A DNA stretch of 64,000 nt from Streptomyces sp. NBC_01210 (GCF_036010325.1 NZ_CP108549.1:2728001-2792000), one strand, 5' to 3'. Shown: positions 44,764-53,947, counted from the first letter of the stretch. Numbers and translations: made by a program. The notes: generated from the sequence alone by a model not told the origin.

Positions 44764-44832
44764 GTGACGGTTCCGGCATGGTCGGCAACCGGATCGAGCG
44801 ACAGAGCCCCTGACCGTACAGAGTCACTCAGA
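44759..44832. promoter_or_regulatory. Widely spaced perfect 10-bp inverted repeat upstream of the SpoIIE phosphatase gene
   Basis: TCTGAGTGAC (44759-44768) and GTCACTCAGA (44823-44832) are perfect inverse copies 54 bp apart, 98 bp and more before the phosphatase start. They could be paired operator half-sites or the arms of a long hairpin. No protein can be assigned. Confidence 0.5.
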
Positions 44833-44929
44833 TATCTGCACAATGGATGACAAAGACGCCTAAGCCTCTTTCGGCGCCCGGTGGGTGGGGCGAGGCGATG
44901 CGTTGTGCCGCGGGTGGAAGGCGACAGTC

Positions 44930-47005
44930 GTGCCGTCAGATCGGTCGGGGGACGAGAAGGCTCCCGGTCCGCTCTGGTCCGAGCCCGGGACGCTACTGCA
45001 ACACGTGGCCGTTGCTGTCTTCGGCATCGATGATGACGACCGGATCTGCTACTGGGGACCTGGCGCGCGGGACCTCTTCGGGCACGACCCCGCTGCGGTG
45101 CTGCGCAAACCCGCCGGCGTGCTCTTCCCGGATCCGCCCCGAGGCGCCCCTGCCCCTTCGATCCGGCTGGCGGAGCGAGGCCGCACCCTGGGGTACTGGC
45201 GCGGCCGGCTGCAGGCACGGCACCTGGACGGCGCGGTCTTCGACTGCGGTTTCCGGGTCTTCCCCGTCACTGGCGCAGGGGGCCGTTCGGTGGTCATGGC
45301 CTTGGCGAGCCGCAGTGACGAACTCGATCGGGTGAAGACCAACCTGGCCTTCCTCGACGCCCTCTTCGAGACCTGCCCCATTGGCCTGGTCATGCTCGAC
45401 GAGGAGTCGCGGTACGTCCACCTCAACCAGGCGCTCGCCGACATGGACGGACTTCCCATCGAGGAGCACCTCGGACGGCGGATGGAAGAGATCATGATCA
45501 CCTCCGACGGGGGTGAGTACCAGCGGATACTGCGCGCGGTCGCCGCGGAGGGACGGCCCGTCGTGGGCGCGCTGGTGGGTGTACGCACGCCAGGTCACCC
45601 GGATCGTGATCAGGTGCGGTCGGTGAGTTTCTTCCCCCTCAGCGGCGCGGTCGGAAGCCGGTCCGGAGTGGGCGGCCTGCTGGTGGACGTGACCGACCGG
45701 GAGCAGGCCATCATGGAGGCAACCGCCGGTCGTCAGCGGCTGGCTCTGCTGGACCGGGCCGCGGCCCGGATCGGCACCACCCTGGACGTGAACGTCACCG
45801 CCCGGGAGCTGGTCGACGCCGCGGTTCCCGAATTCTCGGACGCCTCCGTCGTGGAAGTCGTGGAGTGGATGGACGAGCCCGAGGTGTTCGACCCGGAACT
45901 GCCGCTGGTCACCCGCCGGATCGCCTCCGGCACCATCCTGCCGCCACCCGCCACCGAACTCGTGAGCGGGCTGGAGAGCGTGACATACCCACCGGGTTCC
46001 GCCATCCACCGGATGCTGCGCACGGGGCGCCCCGTCTCCGTCCTGGTGAACGACGAGTTCGTGACCCGGACCGTCATCCACCAGGCCCGCGCCCGGCTCC
46101 TGAGAGAGAGCGGTCTGGCCTGCATCCTCATCGCCCCGCTGATCGCCCGGGGCACGGTCCAGGGCCTCACCATGTTCGGACGCTCCGCGGCCAGGCCGGC
46201 CTTCACCGAGGAGGACCTCAGCCTGGCCGGTGAGCTCGCCTCCCGCGCCGCGCTCTGCCTGGACAACGCGCGTCTCTACAGCCGAGTGCATGACATCGCG
46301 GTCACCCTCCAGCGCGCACTGCTCCCCAGCGCCCTGGCGACAAGCCCTTACGTGCAGGTCGCCCACCGCTACCTGCCCGGCAGCCACATCACCGAGGTCG
46401 GCGGCGACTGGTACGACGTGATCAACCTGTCCGGCGACCGGGTCGCCCTGGTCGTCGGTGACGTGATGGGCCACGGGGTGCCGGCCGCCGCGGCCATGGG
46501 GAGGCTGCGCATCACGGCCAAGGCACTTGCCAGGCACACCCAGGAGCCGCACGAACTGCTCGCCGAGCTCGACACCTGTGCCCAGGAGGCCGGAATCGAG
46601 CTGGCGACCTGCCTCTACATCCTGTACGACCCCACGACCGGGCGCGCCCGCATGGCCAGCGCCGGCCACCCCCCGCCCCTCGTACGCCACCCTGACGGCA
46701 CGGTCGAGACCATCAGCAATGTCCTGGGAGTTCCCCTCGGGGTGGGCGGTCACCCCTTCACGACAATCGAGATCACCCTGCCGGAGGACGCCATTCTCGC
46801 CCTGTACACCGACGGCCTCATCGAAGCACGTGGCCAGGACATCGAAGAGGGCCTGGCCGCGGTACGTGCCGAACTGAGCAGGGCGTCGGGCCAGTTGGAG
46901 GAGACAGCGGACCGCATGCTCTCGAGCCTGCTGCCCGACCCGCCGGACGACGACACGGTGCTTGTCCTCGCCCGCGTCCGCCGCAGTCCTCCGCATAGCC
47001 CGTAG
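44930..47005 (+). CDS. PAS-PAS-GAF-SpoIIE (PP2C) protein phosphatase
   Basis: The 691-residue cytoplasmic protein has two PAS-like segments (about residues 20-125 and 135-250; VFGIDDDDRICYWGPGARDLFGHDP and IGLVMLDEESRYVHLNQALADMDG), a GAF domain (about 255-430) and a C-terminal PP2C/SpoIIE phosphatase with VGGDWYDV, VGDVMGHGVPAAAAM and LYTDGLIE as metal-binding Asp sites. Such proteins dephosphorylate anti-sigma antagonists in response to sensed signals; partner genes are not nearby. The GTG at 44930 follows GGAAGG. An upstream GTG at 44885 would add 15 residues. Confidence 0.93.
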   Translation: MPSDRSGDEKAPGPLWSEPGTLLQHVAVAVFGIDDDDRICYWGPGARDLFGHDPAAVLRKPAGVLFPDPPRGAPAPSIRLAERGRTLGYWRGRLQARHLDGAVFDCGFRVFPVTGAGGRSVVMALASRSDELDRVKTNLAFLDALFETCPIGLVMLDEESRYVHLNQALADMDGLPIEEHLGRRMEEIMITSDGGEYQRILRAVAAEGRPVVGALVGVRTPGHPDRDQVRSVSFFPLSGAVGSRSGVGGLLVDVTDREQAIMEATAGRQRLALLDRAAARIGTTLDVNVTARELVDAAVPEFSDASVVEVVEWMDEPEVFDPELPLVTRRIASGTILPPPATELVSGLESVTYPPGSAIHRMLRTGRPVSVLVNDEFVTRTVIHQARARLLRESGLACILIAPLIARGTVQGLTMFGRSAARPAFTEEDLSLAGELASRAALCLDNARLYSRVHDIAVTLQRALLPSALATSPYVQVAHRYLPGSHITEVGGDWYDVINLSGDRVALVVGDVMGHGVPAAAAMGRLRITAKALARHTQEPHELLAELDTCAQEAGIELATCLYILYDPTTGRARMASAGHPPPLVRHPDGTVETISNVLGVPLGVGGHPFTTIEITLPEDAILALYTDGLIEARGQDIEEGLAAVRAELSRASGQLEETADRMLSSLLPDPPDDDTVLVLARVRRSPPHSP

Positions 47006-47567
47006 TTCGCAGCAGAGCGACTCACCGCGCGCTACGGGCAGCGGTCAACGTCCGCGGGTTGCTCCGCGCCGCCGGTGCGCGGGAACGGGTGAAACCGCGT
47101 AGGAGGCGTCTTCCTCCTCTTCCAGTGGCGGCAGCTCGACGGTGTACTGCGGCTGAAGAAACAGATCGTGGTGCTGCGGCGCAGCTGGCGAGCCTGCCGT
47201 GTTCTGTCCGGGCCGGGCAGGATCGAGGTGGGGAGAGGCAGCAGTCATGCACAACCATCCAGAGTTTGAGAGCCGCGCGGATCCAAGGCGGAACTGTCGA
47301 CCGGTGATGATCGGTATGTCTCTGCTCCGCGTGCGCCACTCCATTAGATCCTATTGGCGGCGGCAGGACGTCAGCACGCGAGTGAGCTGGTCATTCCTGC
47401 ACGAAGGCGACTGGCCTTCGACCGGCTTCAGCGACGCGTGAACCCCACCGCTGCAGCGGCGCTTGGCATCAGCCGGGCAGCGCGAGGAGCCGCCGCCGAT
47501 ACGGCCGGGCGGCTGACATGGCAGGGCCGCGCCGGATTCGCCGTGCCGATCGGGGCAGGTTCCTGAT
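47006..47567. other. 562-bp stretch without a supported gene
   Basis: Several frames of 60-105 codons cross this stretch on both strands, but none shows family motifs or a good ribosome binding site with typical third-position GC bias. It lies in the accessory-looking part of the window and may contain decayed sequence. I see no RNA gene. Confidence 0.4.
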
Positions 47568-48386
47568 GTGGTCATTCCCGTTCATGACTCGAATCCGGTG
47601 CGGCGCACCCCCTGGGTCACCTACGCGCTGATCGTGGCCAACGTGATCGTGTTCCTGCGCATGCCCGTGACCGTGTCCTCGATCGCGGGCGACAGCGGCC
47701 TCGCGCACCTGTGCCATCTACAGGCTTTCCTCGAGCAGTGGGGCGCCGTCCCGCGGGAGCTGATCCACAACCGGGTGCCGGACCTGGTCCCGACCGGGAC
47801 TCCCGCGGTGGGCCCCCAGGGGCCGGGTTGCCTGCTCGGACCGCCCCGCTACGACAAGGCGCCTCCGCTGTCCGTACTGACCTCGATGTTCCTGCACGGC
47901 AGCTGGCTGCACCTGCTGGGCAACATGCTCTTCTTGTGGATCTTCGGCGACAACATCGAAGACCGGTTGGGGCGGGTGCGGTACCTGCTGTTCTACCTGT
48001 TCTGCGGGTACGTGGCCGGGTACGGCTTCGCGCTGGCCAACCCCGATTCCGCCGAACCGCTGATCGGGGCGTCCGGGGCAATCGCCGGCGTGCTGGGCGC
48101 CTACCTGGTGCTCTACCCGCGGGTTCGGGTGTGGGGCCTGGTGCCCTTCCTGTTCTTCTTCCCTCTGCGGCTCCCCGCCTGGGCGGTGCTGGGACTGTGG
48201 TTCGTCCTGCAGGCGTTCTACTCGGCCGGCTACGGCGTCGCGGAGGTCGGCACCGTTGCCTATCTCGCCCATGTGGTCGGTTTCGTGGCCGGGGCGTTGC
48301 TGGCGCTTCCGCTGCGGGCCAATACACCGCCCCCGCCCGAACCGCAGCGGCTGCACAAAAGGCCGCAGGTACCACCGCGTTGGTGA
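47568..48386 (+). CDS. Rhomboid family intramembrane serine protease
   Basis: The 272-residue protein has six or seven helices with the rhomboid landmarks MFLHGSWLHLLGNMLFLWIFG, catalytic Ser in GASGAIAG and catalytic His in AHVVGFVAG. A long extracellular loop 1 carries two Cys. It cleaves transmembrane substrates, which are unknown here. The GTG at 47568 begins at VIPVHDSNPVRRTPWVTYALI; the preceding bases give only a moderate ribosome binding site. It is followed by a 10-bp direct repeat. Confidence 0.93.
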   Translation: MVIPVHDSNPVRRTPWVTYALIVANVIVFLRMPVTVSSIAGDSGLAHLCHLQAFLEQWGAVPRELIHNRVPDLVPTGTPAVGPQGPGCLLGPPRYDKAPPLSVLTSMFLHGSWLHLLGNMLFLWIFGDNIEDRLGRVRYLLFYLFCGYVAGYGFALANPDSAEPLIGASGAIAGVLGAYLVLYPRVRVWGLVPFLFFFPLRLPAWAVLGLWFVLQAFYSAGYGVAEVGTVAYLAHVVGFVAGALLALPLRANTPPPPEPQRLHKRPQVPPRW

Positions 48387-48390
48387 GTTA

Positions 48391-48410
48391 GGTCGAGTTC
48401 GGTCGAGTTC
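48391..48410. repeat. 10-bp tandem duplication after the rhomboid gene
   Basis: GGTCGAGTTC occurs twice head to tail, four bases after the rhomboid stop codon. Confidence 0.8.
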
Positions 48411-48491
48411 GTCGGCCAGTCGGCGCGGGCCGCCCTGACGGGCCACGGTTTTGCCGTCCGGCAGGGCGCAGAGTGCCGAACGCCGTCCGGT

Positions 48492-48998
48492 TCACAGCTG
48501 GTTGATCCATCCCACGAACAGCACCGCCCCCGCTGCGGCCAACAGCAGGGCGAGCGGCCTGCTCCACCACTGGGACCTCGATCCGGTGGACGGTTCCTGC
48601 TCGTCGGAACCGAGTACGACCAGGCCACGCAGTAGCCATACGGCAGCGACGAGAATCGGCACGGCCAGCGCCGCGTGTGCCGCCCAGGCACCCGCCAGGG
48701 TGGGGCCGCCCCAGGAGTTCTGGTAGTCGTGCGCGTCCAACAGCGGGTAGAGAGCGCCATTTGCGGCCGCCTGTGTGCTGATCAGGATGATGAACCAGGC
48801 GACGAGCCCCAGCCCCGTCCCGAGGAGCGCCGTCGGCGCGTCGGCGAGGCGTCCCCTCGATACTGCGCGCATGAACCGGGCGGCCGACACCGGCAGCAAG
48901 GTGATCCCCCGCCAGACCCACGACCGGCCGGGCCTGCCCAAGGTCGTCGCAACGAACGAAGCGGCGGAACGGCGAAGTGACTGCTGCGTGATCTCCAT
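48492..48998 (-). CDS. Membrane protein of unknown function, divergent from the UPF0718 permease
   Basis: The 168-residue protein has about three hydrophobic helices (ALLGTGLGLVAWFIILISTQ, AAHAALAVPILVAAVWLL, PLALLLAAAGAVLFVGWI) and a basic N-terminus. No family is recognised. The ATG at 48998 has GGGAG only one base away, so an upstream start is possible. It shares a 198-bp intergenic region containing an ArsR-type operator with the divergent permease, which suggests joint metal-responsive control. Confidence 0.65.
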   Translation of the reverse strand: MEITQQSLRRSAASFVATTLGRPGRSWVWRGITLLPVSAARFMRAVSRGRLADAPTALLGTGLGLVAWFIILISTQAAANGALYPLLDAHDYQNSWGGPTLAGAWAAHAALAVPILVAAVWLLRGLVVLGSDEQEPSTGSRSQWWSRPLALLLAAAGAVLFVGWINQL

Positions 48999-49090
48999 GC
49001 TCCCACGATCACAGTCGTTGCCGGCCGGATCGATCCTGCCTGCACGAACGTCGCGGTGGGGTTTTCCCCCGCATACCAAGGCAAGCCTCG

Positions 49091-49106
49091 ATCAACTCGC
49101 GTTGAT
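49091..49106. promoter_or_regulatory. ArsR/SmtB-type operator ATCAA-N6-TTGAT
   Basis: ATCAACTCGCGTTGAT is a palindrome of 6-bp arms with a 4-bp centre, and it fits exactly the ATCAA-N6-TTGAT pattern common to ArsR-family metal sensors. It lies between the divergent membrane protein (start 48998) and permease (start 49197) genes. Confidence 0.65.
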
Positions 49107-49196
49107 TCAGGAATGAGAAGCTGTGCCCGAACCGGCGTACTGAAGGTGGAGGGGAACCAACCCGCGAAGCCTTTCCATACCGGAGGTACCTCACCC

Positions 49197-50207
49197 GTGA
49201 CCGCCCCCAGAACAGCCCCGCCCAGGGCTGACCATCGCGACGCGGATGATCCGCAGGGTTGGCAGTTCAACTCACCCCTCGTCCTGACCATGTTGCTGCT
49301 CCTGGTGGTTGTGCTGCAGGGGCCGATCCGCCGGGCGTTGTCCGCGCCGGTGATGCAGAGCTGGATGACCGTGTTCGTCGCGGTGGTCGTCCAGGCCCTG
49401 CCCTTCCTCGTCCTCGGCGTGCTGCTGTCGGCGATCATCGCGGTGTTCGTCCCACCGTCGTTCTTTGCCCGCGCGCTGCCGAAACAGCCCGCCCTCGCGG
49501 TGCCGGTCGCCGGGCTGGCCGGGGCGGTCCTTCCCGGCTGCGAGTGCGCCTCCGTGCCGGTGGCCGGGGCGCTGGTGCGCCGCGGCGTCACGCCCGCGGC
49601 GGCGTTGGCGTTCCTGCTGTCCGCCCCGGCGATCAACCCGATCGTGCTGACCGCCACCGCCGTCGCGTTTCCCCGCGACCCCCAGATGGTCCTCGCCCGG
49701 TTCGTGGCGAGTCTGCTCGTGGCGTGCGGGATGGGCTGGTTGTGGCAGCGGCTGGGCCGCAGCGACTGGCTGCGCCCACCGGCCCACCCGTCGTTCGACG
49801 GCCTCGGCAAGGGGGCGGCGTTCTGGGGATCCGTACGGCACGACGTAATGCACGCCGGCGGCTTCCTCGTCGTCGGCGCGATGGCCGCGGCCACCCTCAA
49901 GGCCGTCGTACCGGCAAGCTGGCTGCACACCGCGGCCAACGACCCTGTGGTGTCGATCCTCACCCTGGCGATCCTCGCGGTGGTGTTGTCGATCTGCTCC
50001 GAGGCCGACGCGTTCGTGGCCACGTCCCTGACCCAGTTCTCGCTCACCGCCCGCCTGGCATTCCTCGTCGTCGGACCGATGATCGACCTGAAGCTGTTCG
50101 CCATGCAGGCCGCCACGTTCGGCCGCGGGTTCGCGCTGCGGTTCGCCCCCGCCACCTTCACCCTGGCCGTCCTCATGTCGGTCCTGGTCGGGGCGGTCCT
50201 GCTGTGA
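49197..50207 (+). CDS. UPF0718/DUF318 family permease (ArsP-related)
   Basis: The 336-residue membrane protein has about eight helices and the family hallmark LPGCECASVPVAGALVRRGVTPAAALAFLLSAPAINPIV, with a CEC cysteine pair in a membrane loop. Members include ArsP organoarsenical pumps and zinc-linked permeases. The GTG at 49197 is chosen for the GGAGG 11 nt upstream. Its stop codon overlaps the GTG of the TIGR03943 gene (GTGA), so the two form a complex or pathway. An ArsR-type operator lies 90 bp upstream. Confidence 0.88.
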   Translation: MTAPRTAPPRADHRDADDPQGWQFNSPLVLTMLLLLVVVLQGPIRRALSAPVMQSWMTVFVAVVVQALPFLVLGVLLSAIIAVFVPPSFFARALPKQPALAVPVAGLAGAVLPGCECASVPVAGALVRRGVTPAAALAFLLSAPAINPIVLTATAVAFPRDPQMVLARFVASLLVACGMGWLWQRLGRSDWLRPPAHPSFDGLGKGAAFWGSVRHDVMHAGGFLVVGAMAAATLKAVVPASWLHTAANDPVVSILTLAILAVVLSICSEADAFVATSLTQFSLTARLAFLVVGPMIDLKLFAMQAATFGRGFALRFAPATFTLAVLMSVLVGAVLL

Positions 50208-50938
50208 ACCGGCAGGCGCAAGCGGCCGTGCTGTTCCTCGTCGGCGCGGCGGTGCTGCACGCCGGCGTCACGGGCCTCTACCTGCGCTACGTCAAGGCCG
50301 GGTTGCGCCCGTTGCTGCTCGTGGCCGGCATCGTCCTGATCGTCGCCGCCGTCGCCACCGTCTGGTACGAACTGCGACGGCCGCGCGCGACCGAGGAGAA
50401 CCAGCCCGGGCGTGAGCACCACGACCGTCGCGGCCACGCCCACCGCGAACCACGCATATCCTGGCTCCTCGTCCTGCCCGTGCTCGCTCTCATCCTGGTG
50501 GCGCCACCCGCACTGGGCTCCTACAGCGCCCTCCGCGCCGGCACGGCCCTGCAACAACCCTGGGGCTTCCCCACCCTCCCCGCCGGCGACCCGCTCCAGC
50601 TCAGCGTCGTCGATTACGCCGGCCGCGCGGTCTACGACCACGGACACTCACTCGGCGACCGGCAGATCAAAATCACCGGCTTCATCACCCTCGACGGCAG
50701 CGGCGCACCCTACCTCGTCCGCATGAGCCTCAACTGCTGCGCTGCCGACGCCCAACCCGTCAAGATCGGCCTGTCCGGACGGATTCCCCCCGCCCTGCAA
50801 CCCGACACCTGGCTCGAAGTCATCGGCACCTACACCGGCAAACAGACCAGGGACCCCGTCAACGACGGCATCATCCCGTTCATCGACATCAGCCGGGCCA
50901 GACCGGTCCCGGCCCCACCCAACCAGTATGAAAACTGA
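50204..50938 (+). CDS. TIGR03943 family putative permease subunit
   Basis: The 244-residue protein has two helices at the N-terminus (AAVLFLVGAAVLHAGVTGLYL, LLLVAGIVLIVAAVATVWY), a His-rich cytoplasmic loop (REHHDRRGHAHRE), another helix, and an extracellular domain with MSLNCCAADAQPVKIGLSG. This is the standard partner of UPF0718 permeases. Its GTG overlaps the permease stop codon. The His-rich loop and CC pair suggest metal binding. Confidence 0.87.
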   Translation: MNRQAQAAVLFLVGAAVLHAGVTGLYLRYVKAGLRPLLLVAGIVLIVAAVATVWYELRRPRATEENQPGREHHDRRGHAHREPRISWLLVLPVLALILVAPPALGSYSALRAGTALQQPWGFPTLPAGDPLQLSVVDYAGRAVYDHGHSLGDRQIKITGFITLDGSGAPYLVRMSLNCCAADAQPVKIGLSGRIPPALQPDTWLEVIGTYTGKQTRDPVNDGIIPFIDISRARPVPAPPNQYEN

Positions 50939-51161
50939 AGGGGTTGAGCGCGTCATCGGCCCTGGCCGGGCATGGTGAAGGGCTGGTCCGACAGGCCACC
51001 GTGCAGGGCTTCCCACGGCGAGGCGGCGCCTCTACGGCGGTCGGCTCCACCGCCTCACTGAGCGTCTTGGGGTCACGTCGTGCGGCAGGCCGCCCTACGG
51101 TGTGGTGTCGGCGCAGACCGCGGACTGTCGCCAGGGGCGATTGCCGAGCTCACGAGCCTGC

Positions 51162-52391
51162 TCACGCCCGGCGGCAGCAACCGCTGAGCCGCGTTCCTTG
51201 GTCCTTCTCAGCGGCAACGGCGGAGGCGGAGAGGAGCGTCGCAGCGGCGAGGCTGCCCCAGAGGGCGGCCGAGCCGTGGGGTGCGAGGGCCGTGATGACC
51301 GCCGGGGAGACGGCGAGGCCGAAGCCCGTGGAGAGCTCGAAGCGGGCGAGGGTGCGTCCCAGGACATGGGCCGGGGCGAGGGCGGTGACGAGCGCGGTGG
51401 CGCTGCCGGCGTAGATGATCTCGCCGATAGTGCAGACCACGGACACCACGGCGACGGCCGGGGCACCCCAGCCGTGTCCCAGTGAGGTGGCCGCGAGGAA
51501 GCCGAGGTAGGACGCGGTGAGTACCACGCCGGCGAGAGCCAGCACGGTCCGCCGGGAGAAGCGGGACATCAGGACGGTGACCGGAACCTGCAGGGTGACC
51601 ACCAGCACCGTGTTGGCCACGAAGATGGCTGCCGACCACACCGGGGATGCGTGCAACTGTGTCACCAGGACCAGAGGGAGCGCGATTTCGGGGACGTTGA
51701 GGCAGAAGACGTAGACCACGTTGGCGGCCAGCAGCGCGCGCATCCGGGGTGCTGGCCCGTCGGCCCTGTCCATGGCCGGGGCAGCGTCCGGATGCGCATG
51801 TAGGTGGACGGACCACGCCAAGGCCGCCGCAGTGAGATAGGCGAGCCCGGTGACGGCTGCCAGCGCCTGCAATGCGGCGGTACCGCCCGCCAGGCATGCG
51901 GTGGCGAGGAGCGCGCCCGCGCCCAGGCCGGCGTTGCGCAGGGCGCGGCCTCCCGCGAGAGCGGTGTCGCGTTCCCGGCCGTGGGCGACCGTGGCCACGA
52001 GAGCTGCGTGGGCGGCCGGCCATGCCTGGTTGCCGATGCCGAGGAAGAGCGCCGCCGTCGCGAACAGCCAGACGTGCCCCGCCGGGGTGGCCAGCAGCAG
52101 CGCCACGCCCAGCACCCGCACCAGCATCGACGCTGCCACGACCGTGCTGCGTGCGCCCCGGTCCAGCCATCGGCCCACCGCGGGCATGCACACCAGACTC
52201 ACCACGACGCCGACCGTCATGGCAATGCCGGTGGCCGGCGCGGACAGCCTCAGCACCGTCACCCCGTAGAGCAGCAGAAAGGGCCGCAGCAGGCCGGTGC
52301 CGAGCGCGTCCACGGCCAGGGCGACGGCATAGCGGGGGCCTCCGGAGGCACGGACGAGGGCGCGGGGCTGGATCTTGGTGATGGTTGGCAT
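51162..52391 (-). CDS. MFS transporter, divergent from a DUF5937/ArsR regulator
   Basis: The 409-residue transporter has 12 helices and the loop 2-3 motif PAVGRWLDRGARSTVVA. Overall it resembles the macrolide or drug efflux MFS group with a weak family signature. The start ATG at 52391 is 99 bp from the divergent regulator gene, with a perfect palindrome between them. The regulator probably controls its expression in response to a drug or metal; the substrate is unknown. Confidence 0.9.
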   Translation of the reverse strand: MPTITKIQPRALVRASGGPRYAVALAVDALGTGLLRPFLLLYGVTVLRLSAPATGIAMTVGVVVSLVCMPAVGRWLDRGARSTVVAASMLVRVLGVALLLATPAGHVWLFATAALFLGIGNQAWPAAHAALVATVAHGRERDTALAGGRALRNAGLGAGALLATACLAGGTAALQALAAVTGLAYLTAAALAWSVHLHAHPDAAPAMDRADGPAPRMRALLAANVVYVFCLNVPEIALPLVLVTQLHASPVWSAAIFVANTVLVVTLQVPVTVLMSRFSRRTVLALAGVVLTASYLGFLAATSLGHGWGAPAVAVVSVVCTIGEIIYAGSATALVTALAPAHVLGRTLARFELSTGFGLAVSPAVITALAPHGSAALWGSLAAATLLSASAVAAEKDQGTRLSGCCRRA

Positions 52392-52427
52392 GGCGTCAAC
52401 GGTGCGTTCGGCCGCAGGGCCGGCTAC

Positions 52428-52454
52428 GTCGGTTGACGGACACCGTCAACCGAC
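52428..52454. promoter_or_regulatory. Perfect 27-bp palindromic operator between MFS and ArsR genes
   Basis: The arms GTCGGTTGACGG (52428-52439) and CCGTCAACCGAC (52443-52454) are perfect inverse copies around ACA. A further half-site-like GTCAACGG lies at 52395-52402, next to the MFS start. This is the likely binding site of the divergently encoded ArsR-type protein. Confidence 0.85.
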
Positions 52455-52490
52455 GCCGTCGCCGGTCATCCGGTCAGGGATGCTGAGGGG

Positions 52491-53576
52491 ATGACGTTGA
52501 GGATCGACATCAGCGGCCTGCCGTCCGAGCGACTGCGGTTCGCCGCCTCCCCGCTGGCCGAGCTGACCGCGATGCTGCACGTGCTGGCTGAACCCGGGCA
52601 TCATCCGCAGCTCGCCGGCTGGGCCGGCGATGTCTGGGCCGGGCTGCGGCCGGAGCTGGCCGAGCGGTTGCGGGAGGCGGAGTTCCTCTGGCGTTCCTCA
52701 CAAGCCGACTTCCTGATCCCCGCCCGACCTCGGCCGACCCTCGCCGAGGAGTTGGACGACGTGGACCGGATCGACGACGAAACGTATGTGACCGCCGCGC
52801 TCGTCACCACGTGCGGCAGCAACCGGGTCCACTTTGCCGCCCGGTCGCCGCTCACCGACGCGACTGCGCGCGAGCGGGCCCTGGACCTGGCACAGGCCCG
52901 CGGCACGCTGCAAGAGGCTTTCGCGGAACGGCTGCTCGCGGACCCGGCCGCTGTGCGGGCGCGCGTGCGCGACACCCTCGAACAGTGCGCCGAGGCCTTC
53001 TTCGACGCCGCCTGGGCGGGCGTCGCGGTGCAGCTCGCCACCGACCTGCGCCTGAAGAACGACCTGCTGAAGCGCCGGGGCATCGGGGCGGCACTGGCAT
53101 CGGTCTCCGACGCAGTCACCCTGGCACCGGACGGCGACTGCATCATCGTGGACAAGCTGCAGGACAAGGCGACCGCCGCCCACGGCACCGGGGTCACCTT
53201 CATCCCCAGTGTCTTCGGCAGCCCGCACCTGGTGGCGGTCCACGCGCCCGGGTGGCGGCCGGTGGTGCAGTACCCCGTGGCCGAGCCGAGTCCATCGGAG
53301 CCGGTATCGCTGGAAACGGTCACACTACGGCTGGAGGCACTCGCACATCCGGTACGGCTGCGGCTGCTGCGCACCCTGGCCCGCGGCCCGCACACCACCG
53401 CTGAGCTGGCCCACGTCTGGGAACTTTCGCCCCCGGAGGTTTCCCGCCACCTCGCTGTCCTGCGCCGCGCGGGCCTGCTCACGGCCCGGCGGCACGGTCG
53501 TTACGTCCGTTACACCCTCAAGCTGCCCGATCTGACGGCGCTGGGCGCCGACCTGCTGGCGGCCGTACTGCGCTAA
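52491..53576 (+). CDS. DUF5937 - ArsR winged-helix transcriptional regulator
   Basis: The 361-residue protein has a long N-terminal DUF5937-type domain (LSERLRFAASPLAELTAMLHVLAEPGHHPQ) and a C-terminal ArsR winged helix at about residues 280-350 (RLRLLRTLARGPHTTAELAHVWELSPPEVSRHLAVLRRAGLLTARRHGRYVRYTL). No canonical Cys metal box is visible in the recognition helix, so the effector may not be a metal. It is divergent from an MFS pump with a perfect palindrome in between, the usual self-regulated efflux arrangement. Confidence 0.9.
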   Translation: MTLRIDISGLPSERLRFAASPLAELTAMLHVLAEPGHHPQLAGWAGDVWAGLRPELAERLREAEFLWRSSQADFLIPARPRPTLAEELDDVDRIDDETYVTAALVTTCGSNRVHFAARSPLTDATARERALDLAQARGTLQEAFAERLLADPAAVRARVRDTLEQCAEAFFDAAWAGVAVQLATDLRLKNDLLKRRGIGAALASVSDAVTLAPDGDCIIVDKLQDKATAAHGTGVTFIPSVFGSPHLVAVHAPGWRPVVQYPVAEPSPSEPVSLETVTLRLEALAHPVRLRLLRTLARGPHTTAELAHVWELSPPEVSRHLAVLRRAGLLTARRHGRYVRYTLKLPDLTALGADLLAAVLR

Positions 53577-53801
53577 GTGGCTTCGGTCTGCCAGAACGCG
53601 GGCCGACCGCCGCCTTCGCAGCATCGTCCGACTCGGCGGGCCGCCAAGCAGTACCGGCGCAACCGCCTGCTGCCCTCGGCCAGCCGGGCAGCGCACTGGC
53701 TGCACCGCCGGACGTTCCTCCTGGCCATACCCCGGGGTCATCCTGTCCGGCCGTACGGGCCAGGGCCTGTCACTCCTCGTCGGTCGCGTCCTTGCCGCGA
53801 A

Positions 53802-53924
53802 GGAGTTCATACGCCGTTCCTCCGCTTCGACACCGAGATCTGCCGGATCGTCAGCACGACCAATGCGATCGAATCGGTGAACGCGCGGATCCGCCGAGCG
53901 GTCAAGGCCCGTGACCACTCTCCC
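53802..53924 (+). mobile_element. IS256-family transposase fragment
   Basis: This frame encodes TPFLRFDTEICRIVSTTNAIESVNARIRRAVKAR (stated here as key residues only: TTNAIES and NARIRRAVK), the highly conserved C-terminal block of IS256-type transposases. The rest of the transposase is absent, and no terminal inverted repeats are seen. It lies 24 bp from the 3' end of the RNase P RNA gene, so an insertion next to rnpB has since decayed. Confidence 0.85.
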
Positions 53925-53947
53925 AAGGACCGGGGCCGGAGCGGTGT

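Noticed and set aside
47006..47567. Several 60-105 codon frames considered as small genes
   Set aside because: No ribosome binding site, family motif or typical codon pattern supports any one of them over the others.
48782..50647. A 621-codon open frame on the minus strand
   Set aside because: It opposes the UPF0718/TIGR03943 genes and shows only low-complexity Arg/Ser/Ala-rich sequence.
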